This document shows, in pieces, positions 44,090 through 53,683 of a stretch of 64,000 nt of DNA; position 1 is the first letter of the stretch, and every line of letters starts with the position of its first letter. The notes beneath the pieces are model-generated. The model was given only the letters and a program-made list of their open reading frames with translations. It made no database searches and was not told where the DNA came from. A program made the translations under genes and the position numbers. Origin of the DNA: Robertmurraya korlensis (GTDB taxonomy: Bacteria > Bacillota > Bacilli > Bacillales > Cytobacillaceae); contig NZ_JAMBNS010000003.1 of NCBI RefSeq assembly GCF_023715225.1, positions 62,001-126,000 of the forward strand. Reading direction: 5' to 3'.

Positions 44090-45241
44090 TTGGTTTTAAG
44101 AATTGTATTTATCATTACATTAGGATTTCAGACCGTTATCAATATGACGAGACCTGTGATCACGCTTTATGCCTCAGAGCTAGGAGCTTCTCCCCTTGAA
44201 ATAGGTGTCCTTACGGCCGCATTTGCCTTATTTCCGCTCATATTTGCGATTCAAGCCGGTAAATTAGCGGATAAACTTGGAGATCGCATCCCTGTTTTCA
44301 TTGGTTTATTTTCAATACTTGTGGGGATGGCTATTCCATTGAGTTTCCCAAGCATGTGGGCCTTGTTTGTGAGCCAATTTTTTGTAGGAATTGGAAGTGT
44401 ATTTATCCCTGTTTCCTTACAGAATGTCCTAGGAAATAGTGCAACAAAGGAGAATCGTGACCACTACTTTAGTATGCTTAGCATGGCAGTAGCAACAGGA
44501 GCATTAATTGGGCCTATCATCGGAGGATTTGTTACGGAGCATATTTCATATTCGTTTTCTTTTCTGCTTTCCATTCTAATTGGGATCGTGCCAGTGATTT
44601 TTACTTTTTTCCTCCCGGTAATCAAAAGACAAACTTCTGCTAATCATTATGGAATTCTTTCTTCTATTAAGCTATTACAAAATCCATTATTACAAAAAGC
44701 CTTGTTTTCAAGTGCCCTAGTACTGTACTCAAGAGATATTTTTGTTGCCTATTTTCCTCTGTATGCAAAAAGCTTCCAAATGTCTGATTCCATGATAGGC
44801 ATCATTATAGCCCTTCAAGGACTAGCAATGATTGTTGTGCGCGTATTTCTACCAAAATTAATAGAGGGGATGGGAAGAGATAGGGTCCTTCTTACTTCTA
44901 TCATTGTTGCTGGAACCTCGTTTCTGCTTATGCCTTTTTCAGAGAATATGATTTTTATGGGCATTTTGAGCTCCCTTATGGGATTGGGCTTGGGTTGTGG
45001 TCAACCTCTCTCTATGACAACGACGTATAATGCGTCGCCTAAATCAAGGACCGGAGAAGTTCTCGGACTACGATTAACCACGAATCGCCTATCACAGCTG
45101 ATCGCTCCTCTTTTCTTTGGAGTGATTGGTGCCTCAGCTGGTATTATGTCTGTGTTTTTAGTTAGTGGGATTTTCTTAGTTTCGGGGACCTTTTGGATAC
45201 GACCGGAAAAGGTGAATTTATCAGAGGTAAAAGAAAATTAA
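44090..45241 (+). CDS. MFS transporter
   Basis: This roughly 383-residue major facilitator has 12 predicted membrane helices. The loop 2-3 motif is GKLADKLGDRIPVF. Others are MGLGLGCGQPLSMTTTYNASPKSRTGEVLGLRLTTNRL, near the second-half signature. It is probably a drug or metabolite exporter of the single-polypeptide DHA1-like kind, but the substrate cannot be read. GAGGTGAT stands 4 bases before the chosen TTG; a GTG inside that site would add three residues. It is divergent from the large GH3 gene and followed by a hairpin and the second copy of the intergenic repeat. Confidence 0.87.
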   Translation: MVLRIVFIITLGFQTVINMTRPVITLYASELGASPLEIGVLTAAFALFPLIFAIQAGKLADKLGDRIPVFIGLFSILVGMAIPLSFPSMWALFVSQFFVGIGSVFIPVSLQNVLGNSATKENRDHYFSMLSMAVATGALIGPIIGGFVTEHISYSFSFLLSILIGIVPVIFTFFLPVIKRQTSANHYGILSSIKLLQNPLLQKALFSSALVLYSRDIFVAYFPLYAKSFQMSDSMIGIIIALQGLAMIVVRVFLPKLIEGMGRDRVLLTSIIVAGTSFLLMPFSENMIFMGILSSLMGLGLGCGQPLSMTTTYNASPKSRTGEVLGLRLTTNRLSQLIAPLFFGVIGASAGIMSVFLVSGIFLVSGTFWIRPEKVNLSEVKEN

Positions 45242-45393
45242 ACAGATAAAGCAGACACTGTATTGTTAAAGAGTTCCGTTTTGAAGTGCTTTTCTTAAAA
45301 TACGTACCGAAATGACAGAATGGTATCTAATATTTACGAGGCAGATCATAATTGGTGAGTTTCTTTATTATGAATACAAAAACAAGATTACAT

Positions 45394-45448
45394 AAAACCT
45401 CACTTACCTGTGATACGGTTCACCGTAGTGCATCATTATGAGGTTTTT
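45394..45448 (+). terminator. Two-level hairpin terminator after the MFS gene
   Basis: AAAACCTCA and TGAGGTTTTT enclose an inner perfect TACGGT/ACCGTA hairpin. The T-run on plus gives a terminator about 150 bases after the stop. Confidence 0.65.
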
Positions 45449-45499
45449 CGTGGATTTTTAGATTAAACTTACACCTTTATAAAGTAAGATGTTTTGTCC

Positions 45500-45724
45500 T
45501 TAATCGAGTAACTAGCAAAAGTAAACTAAGCGGAGAATTTCCGGTTAGTTGCAGAATGGAGCCTCGTTTTGGGGTAAATAAGGGGAGTTTTTCCGCTAAA
45601 GCAAAGCAAAATCTCCTATTTTCGTATTTTTCGAGCCAATAGGCGGAATCTCTCCGTCTATTTAAGCCTTTTTTAAAAAGAATTTCTAATTAAGCGGAAT
45701 TTCTCCGTCTATTGATCAGCTCGA
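45500..45724. repeat. Dispersed multi-hairpin intergenic repeat, copy 2
   Basis: This is about 225 bases, the diverged twin of 28341-28556 in the same orientation, sharing TAATCGAGTAA at the start, GGGGTAAATAAGGGGAG in the middle and the two CGGAAT-TCTCCGTCTA motifs near the end. It lies in the 45242-46203 gap between the MFS and GH3 genes. The remainder of that gap shows no supportable gene. Confidence 0.85.
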
Positions 45725-46157
45725 ATGGTTAATCTGATCCCCAACCGATAAGTGCGGCCCCTCTTGAACCTAGATGTGGAAAACAGCAACTTTTTATCGA
45801 CCGCTTATCAAGATCAATAAAATCGGTACTCAGAACGGCACTGCAAATGACATAAGTTTTGACCCTCTTTTTATGCCAATTCATACGTCTTTTCTCGTGA
45901 ATTTTAATAAGAAAGTATCCGAAAACGGAACCCTTTACTGTATTGTGCTAATGCTTATTTTTTATTTACTTGAAACTCTAAAAAACCCATATTATCTTCG
46001 TTACTGGTAAAAATGAGACGTTAATTCTGTCGATTATAAGTGAACGCTGTCGTATGGCCATTTTCAGTAGATTTTGCATTGAAAAATTACTAGTAAAACT
46101 AAATTAATCCTTTTTAAAACTTCAAAAAATTCACACTTTAGTTGGTAGAATTACTTT

Positions 46158-46171
46158 TGAAAGCGTTACCA
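46158..46171 (+). promoter_or_regulatory. cre box of the second GH3 gene
   Basis: TGAAAGCGTTACCA matches 13 of 14 cre positions and lies 33 bases before the start codon, between a TAGAAT -10 candidate (46146-46151) and the ribosome binding site. Confidence 0.7.
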
Positions 46172-46203
46172 AACTTGATTGCGTATTTATGGGGGGGAAC
46201 AAG

Positions 46204-48588
46204 ATGTTAAAAAAGATGAAGAAACGAAAAAGACAATTGACTTCCATTGCATTAGCAACAGGTATTGCTTTATCCGGATTTAGTTTTCAAACAGGAGCAT
46301 TTGCAGCAGAACAAGAAGTGTCAAAGACCGTACAAATAAAACAAAATGAAGTGCCACAATTAGTAGACAAGGCTTCCATTGATGCTGTCATCGCCGCTAT
46401 GACGGTGGAAGAAAAGGCAAAACTTGTAGTAGGTGTAGGCATGCCTGGAATGACGATTCCAAAACTTCCCGTTCAAGGTGCGGTTGGAGGAACACCAGCG
46501 ATTGAAAGATTAGGAATTCCTGCCATGTATTATGCGGATGGACCAGCAGGGTTGAGAATTAGTCCAACACGTCCTGGAGAATCAAAAACGTATTATACTA
46601 CGGCCTTTCCAATTGCTACCTCGTTGGCATCCACTTGGGATACGAGTGTAGTAAATAAGGTTGGGCAAGCACAAGGGAATGAAGTGAAGGAATACGGTGT
46701 CGATGTATTACTAGCACCTGCTCTAAACCTTCATCGTAACCTATTAACCGGTAGAAACTTTGAATATTTTTCTGAGGATCCGTTAATTGCAGGGAAAATG
46801 ACTGCTGCCCTAGTAAATGGTGTCCAATCAAATGGAGTGGGTGCTACTATTAAACACTATGCAGCAAATAATCAAGAAACCAATCGTTTTACTATTGATA
46901 CGATCGTTTCTGAAAGAGCGCTAAGAGAGTTATATCTAAAAGGCTTTGAGATTGCCGTAAAGGAATCTCATCCTAAAGCGGTCATGAGTTCCTATAATCT
47001 GATAAATGGGACACCAGCATCTCAAAATGCAGAATTGCTGACAACTGTCTTAAGAGGAGACTGGGGCTATGATGGTTATGTGATGACGGACTGGTTTGCT
47101 GGAACAGATCCTGTTGCCCAAATGAGAGCAGGAAATGATCAGATTATGCCTGGTTTCCCTCAAAGCTCAGAAAGAATTGCTAATGCGGTAAAAGACGGAA
47201 GCTTAGACGAAAAATTATTGGATCGAAATGTTAAGAACATCTTAAACTTCGTCGTTGAATCTCCTAGCTTTAAAAACTATAACCATTCTGACAATCCAGA
47301 CCTGCAAGCACATGCCAAAGTGGCTCGTCAAGCTGCGGCGGATGGAATGGTTCTATTAAAGAATAATCAGAATGCACTTCCACTTAAGCAGGAAAACAAA
47401 GTTGCGTTATTCGGTACCGCACAGATTGAAACGGTAAAGGGTGGAACAGGTAGTGGAGATGTAAATGCTGCTTATACAGTGTCTATTGTAGACGGATTAA
47501 AGCATGCAGGATATTCACTCCACGAAGATCTTGTGAATCAATATAGCCACTATATTAGCGAGTTAAGACAAATGGAAGAATACAAAATTAAGCCAAGTCC
47601 ATGGGGTGAGGATTTCGGAAAAGAAATACCAGTCATTCCTGAGATGGTGTTAGATACGAATCAGATTAAAACAATCGAGGATGAATCAGATATTGGGGTC
47701 ATTGTTATTGGAAGAAACTCTGGTGAAGGTGTGGACCGTAAGAATGTAAAAGGTGATTACCTCCTAACAGATACGGAAAAAGCCATGATTCAAAACGTCT
47801 CAAAAGCATATCATGATGCTGGAAAGAAAGTAGCGGTTGTCCTGAATATCGGCGGACCTGTTGAAGTAGCAAGCTGGAGAGATCAAGTAGATTCCATCCT
47901 CCTGGCTTGGCAACCAGGACAGGAAGCAGGAGATGCAGTAGCCGATGTATTAACTGGAGCGATAAATCCTTCTGGAAAGCTAGCAACCACCTTCCCTGTA
48001 AAATATGAGGATGTTCCTTCTGCTGAAAACTTCCCTGGAACACCAGCCGAAAATCCTACACAGGTTGTGTATGAAGAAGACATTTATGTCGGTTATCGTT
48101 ATCACTCAACTTTTAATGTCAAGCCTGCCTATGAATTTGGATATGGATTGTCTTATACAAACTTTGATTACAGCAATATTCGAGTGAATAACGCTGGGAA
48201 ATTCCAAGACCAAATTACCGTATTTGCTAATATAAAAAATACAGGAAAAGTATCAGGAAAAGAAGCAGTTCAAGTCTATGTATCAGCTCCAGACGGAAAG
48301 CTTGAAAAACCTGAAATTGAATTAAAGGCATTTGGAAAAACAAAAGAGTTAAAACCAAATCAAAGCGAACTGTTAAAGTTTGACTTAAATGCGAAAGATC
48401 TAGCCTCCTTTGATGAAGAGAAAAACCAATGGATCGTAGAAAAAGGTGTTTATACAGTGAAGGTCGGTGCTTCTTCGGAGAATATTAAAGGAACCGCAAC
48501 TTTCACGGTTCCTAAAGATATTATCGTAGAAGAAGTGAGTAATTCGTTAGAGCCAGAAGTAGAAATCGATAGACTAAGTAAAAAGTAA
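46204..48588 (+). CDS. Secreted GH3-family beta-glycosidase
   Basis: This 794-residue enzyme has a Sec signal (TSIALATGIALSGFSFQTGAFA). The GH3 barrel has LNLHRNLLTGRNFEYFSEDP, IKHYAANNQETNR (Lys-His pair) and SSYNLINGTP. The nucleophile Asp296 is in YVMTDWFAG. The C-terminal sandwich domain has GMVLLKNNQNALPL and SGEGVDRKNVKGDYLLTD (acid/base Glu region). A fibronectin III-like domain follows YGLSYTNFDY. It is most similar in layout to beta-glucosidases of the BglX/BglB kind, but beta-xylosidase activity is possible. The chosen ATG has seven G 6 bases upstream; the earlier in-frame ATG lies before that site. A cre box controls it. Confidence 0.92.
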   Translation: MLKKMKKRKRQLTSIALATGIALSGFSFQTGAFAAEQEVSKTVQIKQNEVPQLVDKASIDAVIAAMTVEEKAKLVVGVGMPGMTIPKLPVQGAVGGTPAIERLGIPAMYYADGPAGLRISPTRPGESKTYYTTAFPIATSLASTWDTSVVNKVGQAQGNEVKEYGVDVLLAPALNLHRNLLTGRNFEYFSEDPLIAGKMTAALVNGVQSNGVGATIKHYAANNQETNRFTIDTIVSERALRELYLKGFEIAVKESHPKAVMSSYNLINGTPASQNAELLTTVLRGDWGYDGYVMTDWFAGTDPVAQMRAGNDQIMPGFPQSSERIANAVKDGSLDEKLLDRNVKNILNFVVESPSFKNYNHSDNPDLQAHAKVARQAAADGMVLLKNNQNALPLKQENKVALFGTAQIETVKGGTGSGDVNAAYTVSIVDGLKHAGYSLHEDLVNQYSHYISELRQMEEYKIKPSPWGEDFGKEIPVIPEMVLDTNQIKTIEDESDIGVIVIGRNSGEGVDRKNVKGDYLLTDTEKAMIQNVSKAYHDAGKKVAVVLNIGGPVEVASWRDQVDSILLAWQPGQEAGDAVADVLTGAINPSGKLATTFPVKYEDVPSAENFPGTPAENPTQVVYEEDIYVGYRYHSTFNVKPAYEFGYGLSYTNFDYSNIRVNNAGKFQDQITVFANIKNTGKVSGKEAVQVYVSAPDGKLEKPEIELKAFGKTKELKPNQSELLKFDLNAKDLASFDEEKNQWIVEKGVYTVKVGASSENIKGTATFTVPKDIIVEEVSNSLEPEVEIDRLSKK

Positions 48589-48594
48589 GAAATG

Positions 48595-48627
48595 AACGCC
48601 AGTATCCACAGGGTATTGGCGTTTTTT
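48595..48627 (+). terminator. Terminator after the second GH3 gene
   Basis: AACGCCA pairs with TGGCGTT, extended by GTAT-type bases, and TTTTTT follows. It abuts the stop codon of the convergent kinase gene. Confidence 0.85.
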
Positions 48628-48630
48628 ACT

Positions 48631-49527
48631 TTAAAGTGATCCAAATCGGGTTGTTGACATAGCACCTGCAAGGTTTGCATAGCTTGTATACTCCTCTAAC
48701 AAAGCTTTGTTCTCAGGTACTCCTTTGTCATGAAATCGAGATAATAGAGCGGCCATAAAAGCATCACCTGCACCCGTCGTATCAACCGCTTTAACTTCAA
48801 TACCTGGAACGTTCACCTGAATATCTTCATGGCTCGCAAAAGCTCCGTCCTTTCCTTTTGTAATAAAAAGAAAAGGGATATTCATATTGGATATGCTTTT
48901 CAGTCCTTGCTCAAATGTGTCCGATTTTGTTAAAAACAGTAATTCATCCTCCGCCATTTTAACGATATCAGCCTTTTTTACATAGGAGAGAATCACTTCT
49001 CTACACTGCTCTTCACTTTCCCAGCGTTTCAACCGAATGTTAGTATCAAATGCAACTTGCATATTCGTTTCTCTAGCAAACGCAAGAGCTTGTTCGGTTG
49101 TTTTTCTTGCTACTGGATGGAAAAGGGTGCCTGATCCAAAGTAGAATAGTTTGCTTAGATTGAACAACTCTTTGTCTAGTTCTTCTGCTGTGATCCAGTC
49201 ATCAGGTGTTTCATTTATGTATGAGTGGAAATATCGATCACCTTGATCATTTACATGAACATATACTGAGCAAATCTTTTTAGAGGCCTGGTAAGTAGAA
49301 TACGAAAGATTAACTTGTTCCTTTTCCATTTCTTCTTTCACAAATACACTCGTTTCATCCATCCCAAGCTTACACAAATAATAAGAAGGAATCCCTAACC
49401 TTCGAACTCCTACCGCCACATTGACAGTGGCTCCTCCTAATAGTCGCTGATAATTTGTATTCGTCTGATCTTGGGAGATAAAATCCACAAAAGCCTCACC
49501 CATTGATATAACCCCTTGCTTCTCCAA
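48631..49527 (-). CDS. PfkB family sugar kinase (fructokinase-like)
   Basis: This 298-residue ribokinase-fold kinase has LGGATVNVAVGVRRLGIPS near the start and VDTTGAGDAFMAALLSRF near residue 250, whose Asp is the catalytic base. The length and GEAFVDFI start are typical of fructokinase-like members. It starts at TTG with AAGGAG 7 bases upstream. It is convergent with the secreted GH3 gene. Fructose is a reasonable but unproven substrate. Confidence 0.83.
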   Translation of the reverse strand: MEKQGVISMGEAFVDFISQDQTNTNYQRLLGGATVNVAVGVRRLGIPSYYLCKLGMDETSVFVKEEMEKEQVNLSYSTYQASKKICSVYVHVNDQGDRYFHSYINETPDDWITAEELDKELFNLSKLFYFGSGTLFHPVARKTTEQALAFARETNMQVAFDTNIRLKRWESEEQCREVILSYVKKADIVKMAEDELLFLTKSDTFEQGLKSISNMNIPFLFITKGKDGAFASHEDIQVNVPGIEVKAVDTTGAGDAFMAALLSRFHDKGVPENKALLEEYTSYANLAGAMSTTRFGSL

Positions 49528-49552
49528 TCTTTTACTCCTTTCGTCATGCCTC

Positions 49553-49587
49553 TAGAAAAAAAATATTGCAGCCTAGGCTGCAATATT
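49553..49587 (-). terminator. Terminator after the GGDEF-EAL gene
   Basis: AATATTGCAGCC pairs perfectly with its complement in a 26-base palindrome, followed by eight T on the minus strand. Confidence 0.9.
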
Positions 49588-49590
49588 CAT

Positions 49591-51783
49591 TTACACTAGC
49601 AGGGTTTCAATTTCCTCTGACCTTACGGGTTTACTGAAAATATACCCTTGGCCATGAACACAATAGTTACTAATTAAATACTTTGCTTGGAATTCTGTTT
49701 CGATTCCTTCTGCAATGACATCAAATTTTAAAGTTCTTCCCATTTCAATAATGGCTTTAACGATCGAATTCGTCCCTGCTTCCTTTTCTAAATCATCTAA
49801 AAAGGATTTATCGATTTTAATTGTATCAATGGGAAGATGTTTTAAATAGCTTAGAGAAGAGTAACCCGTACCAAAGTCATCAATTGCAAGGCTAATACCT
49901 AAATCCTTTAGTTTATTTAATACAAGGATGGAATTTTCAATGTCTTGCATGATGGTTTCTGTAATTTCCAACTCTAAAAACTTAGCTTCTAGATTATACT
50001 CTGTTAGAGTGTTTTCTACGAACTCAATGAAATCTTCCTCTAGCAATTGCCTAACCGAAATATTGACAGCCACTGATACTGGTTTTAGCCCAGTATCTTG
50101 CCACTTCTTATTTTGCCTAACGGCTTCTATTAGTACCCATTTTCCAATATCAACAATCATCCCTGTTTCTTCTGCAAGAGGAATAAATTCTATTGGAGAC
50201 ACTACCCCTAAAGTCGGATGAAACCATCGCAACAGAGCTTCAGTACCCACAATCTCCTTACTTTCCAGATGAAATTTAGGTTGATAAAATAACGAGAATT
50301 GATTTAACTCAATCGCCTTTCTTAACCCATTCTCCAAGTCTAACCGTCTTAGTTTTATCTCATCAAGCTGAGAGGTATAAAATTGATAATTATTTTTCCC
50401 ATGTTCCTTGGCCAAATACATGGCTGTATCTGCATGCTTTATTAGACTCTCTTGATCTTCGCCATCTTCAGGGTAGCGACTAATTCCAATGCTAGTTGTT
50501 AAATAGTACTCTTCTCCTCTAATTTCAAAGGGGATATTAAAATTTTGTAGAATGGTATTTGCTATTTGCTCCATTTCTTGTACTTCATGACAAGTTAAAA
50601 CCACGATAAATTCATCGCCACTATGCCTAAACACAGATCCTTTTTTCCCAATAATCGTATGTAACCGTTTGGCTACATCACGTAGTATTAAATCGCCAGT
50701 GGAATGACCTTTCGTATCATTAATTACTTTAAATCTGTCTAAATCAAGAAACAGAACAGCAAATTTCGTAGATAAGGAAGTGGCATGAACTAATTGTTCT
50801 TTTAGTTTATTTCTATTTCCTAACCCTGTTAACGTATCATAATAAGCCATATTATGAATCGTTTCTTCTGCTTTTTTCCTCTCCGTAATGTCCTTACCAA
50901 TAACTTGAAACACAGGACGTCCCTCGATTTTAATCGGAGATACAGAAAGTTCGACCGCTATTTCTTTTCCATGTATATCAGTAATCACTGTCTCATAACT
51001 GATTAAATTTCTCTCAAAATGGTGCTTTAACATTCTATTTTTTATATCACTAATCGTTTCCATCCTCATAAATCTTGTGATCGGTTCATTGTTTATCGAC
51101 TGTTCGTCTGAGATACCCAATAGCTGAAAACCTGCAAGATTTAAATAATCCAACTTACCGCTATTAATAATGGCGATAAAAGTGGGTGACATTTCCACTA
51201 AGCTACGATAACGTTCTTCGCTTTCTCTGAGAATTGTAATATCAAATAATACACTTGTAAAATCGATTAATGTTCCCCTCGTATCTAGTACAGGAATCCC
51301 TCTATCCTGAATCCAACGAATCTCCCCATTTAGACGACGAATACGGTACACACTAGTGACCGCTTCACCTTTCTCTATTTTTCTCTTTCTTACCTCAAGC
51401 ACAGGAGAATCTTCTTCTACAATGGTGTCCCTCCATAGCTCGGTGTTCTGGTAAAAATCAGATAAAGGGTAGCCGTATAACTTTTCAATTCCAGGAGTGA
51501 TTAGAAGTTTATTGGTTTTTAAGTTCATGGACCAAATCGCCACGTCTAATGTTTCAAAAATTGTACTAAGCCGTTGATTCGTCTCGTTTAAATCGGTTGA
51601 ATGCTTATTGATTCGTTTTGTTAAAAATAATAATAGAATGATAATCACTACAACAAGAAAATAATGAGTAACCTTAAATACAATAGAATTATGTGGAATA
51701 AAAAACTCAATCAACTCAGAGACAATAAATAGGAGGATAATCATACTGATCTTTCCATACTGCCATTTCAATGTTTTATCCAT
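49591..51783 (-). CDS. Membrane-bound PAS-PAS-GGDEF-EAL cyclic-di-GMP protein
   Basis: This 730-residue protein has two membrane helices (about 12-30 and 38-55), followed by two PAS domains (about 70-180, and 190-300 with ERKKAEETIH linker). A diguanylate cyclase domain (about 305-465) has LDLDRFKVINDTKGHSTGD and active-site loop HSGDEF, Ser replacing the first Gly. The phosphodiesterase domain (about 480-725) has EALLRW, NISVRQLLEE, ELEITETIM, AIDDFGTGYSSLSYL and AEGIET, so the EAL active site looks complete. SGDEF variants are often active, so it could make or break cyclic-di-GMP. It is monocistronic. Confidence 0.93.
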   Translation of the reverse strand: MDKTLKWQYGKISMIILLFIVSELIEFFIPHNSIVFKVTHYFLVVVIIILLLFLTKRINKHSTDLNETNQRLSTIFETLDVAIWSMNLKTNKLLITPGIEKLYGYPLSDFYQNTELWRDTIVEEDSPVLEVRKRKIEKGEAVTSVYRIRRLNGEIRWIQDRGIPVLDTRGTLIDFTSVLFDITILRESEERYRSLVEMSPTFIAIINSGKLDYLNLAGFQLLGISDEQSINNEPITRFMRMETISDIKNRMLKHHFERNLISYETVITDIHGKEIAVELSVSPIKIEGRPVFQVIGKDITERKKAEETIHNMAYYDTLTGLGNRNKLKEQLVHATSLSTKFAVLFLDLDRFKVINDTKGHSTGDLILRDVAKRLHTIIGKKGSVFRHSGDEFIVVLTCHEVQEMEQIANTILQNFNIPFEIRGEEYYLTTSIGISRYPEDGEDQESLIKHADTAMYLAKEHGKNNYQFYTSQLDEIKLRRLDLENGLRKAIELNQFSLFYQPKFHLESKEIVGTEALLRWFHPTLGVVSPIEFIPLAEETGMIVDIGKWVLIEAVRQNKKWQDTGLKPVSVAVNISVRQLLEEDFIEFVENTLTEYNLEAKFLELEITETIMQDIENSILVLNKLKDLGISLAIDDFGTGYSSLSYLKHLPIDTIKIDKSFLDDLEKEAGTNSIVKAIIEMGRTLKFDVIAEGIETEFQAKYLISNYCVHGQGYIFSKPVRSEEIETLLV

Positions 51784-51884
51784 AATGAGCCCCTATAGTG
51801 TAATCTTTTATTATATATCGGTCGAAATAGAGATATGTTAATAAAAGCCCGTGGAATAAATTAGCAACAACAAATTTCTCTCCT

Positions 51885-51917
51885 AAAAAAAAAGCCCCTT
51901 GCATTAGATGCAAAGGG
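51885..51917 (-). terminator. Terminator of the guanidine-degradation operon
   Basis: CCCTTTGCAT pairs with ATGCAAGGGG around three bases, followed by nine T on the minus strand. Confidence 0.92.
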
Positions 51918-51934
51918 TTCGAATTCGACTCAAT

Positions 51935-53683
51935 TTATATATTATTCAAGTATTTCCACCCACCTAAGTGTGTGATATCATTTCCAAACTTCTCACCACT
52001 CGCTTCACAAACAAACCCTGGCACTTCTGTTCCATCCTCAAGCTGTACCTTCCCCATTGCAAGTGGAGCTTGAATCAAAAGGGCAAATTTCCCGAATTCT
52101 GAAAGAGGCATCTCCCAAAGTTCCAATTCAATAGAAGCTCCCTCGTCATTCGTTCGAATAAGTCCTGGTTTAGGGGGGACCGTATCAAGTTTTACTAGTT
52201 TGTAGACTGAAGCGGTTTTAGCTTCTCTTACAAAGGTGGCATGATGCTCGATCATTTGCTTCTCTAATGGAAAGCCTCTCATATGCAAACCACAAACGGC
52301 TACTAGTGTTGAAGTTTTCTTTGAATCAGAACGATTTCCATGAAGAAGTAAATCGGCTAATCCTGTAATAAAGTGCTCATTCAGATTTGTAGAAAAAAGA
52401 GTGATTCCAAATGGAAGGTTTCTGGCAGCATCATCGGTCGGGATATTTATGGCACAAAGATCTAATAAATTACAATGATTGGTGTACAATCCCATCGCAC
52501 TATTGGTTTCTATCGGGTTACTTCTTACTTCCTCTCTTGCCCAAGTTCCACCAGAGGTAGGCATAACGAGAACACCGTCTTTAAACTGCTGGTGAGCCAT
52601 TTGTTTATACATCTGAAGTTTGTGCATGGCTTTAAAAACGGATGCCGCATCGTACTCTGGCTTCGCCCCCGAGCGTAAAACGGTCTCAGTTACAGGAAAA
52701 GCTGCTCCATTTTTTTCAGTAATAAAATCACCTAAGTCAGCCCAGCGTTCTGCCACCCACGGACCATCGTATAAAACGCTAGCAGCTTCAGATAAATAGT
52801 CTCCATCAATGTATTCAATTGGAATATTTAGCTCTTCCAATTGTAAAATAGCTGCTTCCCAAGCTTTTTGATATTCAGCTGCAAATGGTCCAAAGAAACG
52901 GTGTGGCTGTTGCACAAAGTAGATTTTTTCAGGTAAAGTTTTAGGCTTACTCACAAGCTCCCTTGACCATGGATCTTCTTCATCAAAGCCTCTTACAATC
53001 TCGTCAACGAGTTCTGCATCAGATAAAGTATGAGTAAACACCGTGACACAGTCTATACTCGCACAGGCTGGAACTACCCCTTTCGTTGGCCAAGCACCAA
53101 GACTGGGTTTAAATCCTATCAATCTATTTAGCCCAGCTGGTACACGGCCGGACCCTGCTGTATCCGTTCCTAGAGCAAAGGCTACTTGCCCCCTGGCAAC
53201 TGAAACGGCTGAACCTGAGCTTGAGCCCCCACTAATTAATTCAGAATTCAGAGCGTTCTTTGTTTCGCCATAAGGACTTCGGGTTCCGACAAGGCCGGTG
53301 GCGAATTGATCCAGATTTGCTTTTCCAACCGGGATGGCGCCAGCGTCAATGAGCCGTTTTACTACTGTCGCATGTTCTACAGGAGTATAAGCAAACTCAG
53401 CACAACCAGCTGTTGTTGGCACACCTGCTAAATCTATATTATCTTTGATTGCAAAGGGGATTCCCCAGAGAGGAGCTTTCTCTGGGTCGATTTTTTTCAA
53501 GTTATCTAAGTAAGGCTGAATCAATTCCATTGATGGCGGAGTGATCCAAATATTCATCTCTTTGTCAGCTTCACTTCGTTGGATAATCTCTTGAATAAGC
53601 TTTTCTGGAGTAAACTCGTTAGATTTATATTTTTCTCTTAGATTATGAATGGATAGTAGCTTTGGCGTGTTCATCGTTTTCAT
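51935..53683 (-). CDS. atzF: Allophanate hydrolase (AtzF type)
   Basis: This 582-residue enzyme has an N-terminal amidase-signature domain (about 1-450): Lys in PFAIKDNIDLAGVPTT, the Ser-cisSer in ISGGSSSGSAVSVA and TDTAGSGRVPAGLN. The C-terminal AtzF domain (about 460-582, VCGLHMRGFPLEKQMIEH and LELWEMPLSEFGKF) completes decarboxylation of the N-carboxycarbamate intermediate. It converts allophanate to ammonia and CO2. It overlaps the carboxylase gene end by 41 bases. It is last in a guanidine-riboswitch operon, so its allophanate comes from carboxyguanidine rather than from urea. Confidence 0.93.
   Translation of the reverse strand: MKTMNTPKLLSIHNLREKYKSNEFTPEKLIQEIIQRSEADKEMNIWITPPSMELIQPYLDNLKKIDPEKAPLWGIPFAIKDNIDLAGVPTTAGCAEFAYTPVEHATVVKRLIDAGAIPVGKANLDQFATGLVGTRSPYGETKNALNSELISGGSSSGSAVSVARGQVAFALGTDTAGSGRVPAGLNRLIGFKPSLGAWPTKGVVPACASIDCVTVFTHTLSDAELVDEIVRGFDEEDPWSRELVSKPKTLPEKIYFVQQPHRFFGPFAAEYQKAWEAAILQLEELNIPIEYIDGDYLSEAASVLYDGPWVAERWADLGDFITEKNGAAFPVTETVLRSGAKPEYDAASVFKAMHKLQMYKQMAHQQFKDGVLVMPTSGGTWAREEVRSNPIETNSAMGLYTNHCNLLDLCAINIPTDDAARNLPFGITLFSTNLNEHFITGLADLLLHGNRSDSKKTSTLVAVCGLHMRGFPLEKQMIEHHATFVREAKTASVYKLVKLDTVPPKPGLIRTNDEGASIELELWEMPLSEFGKFALLIQAPLAMGKVQLEDGTEVPGFVCEASGEKFGNDITHLGGWKYLNNI

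Noticed and set aside
45774-46010. 78-codon plus-strand frame in the gap before the second GH3 gene
   Set aside because: No ribosome binding site or promoter, a biased AT-rich composition and no recognisable motif. I treat it as chance.
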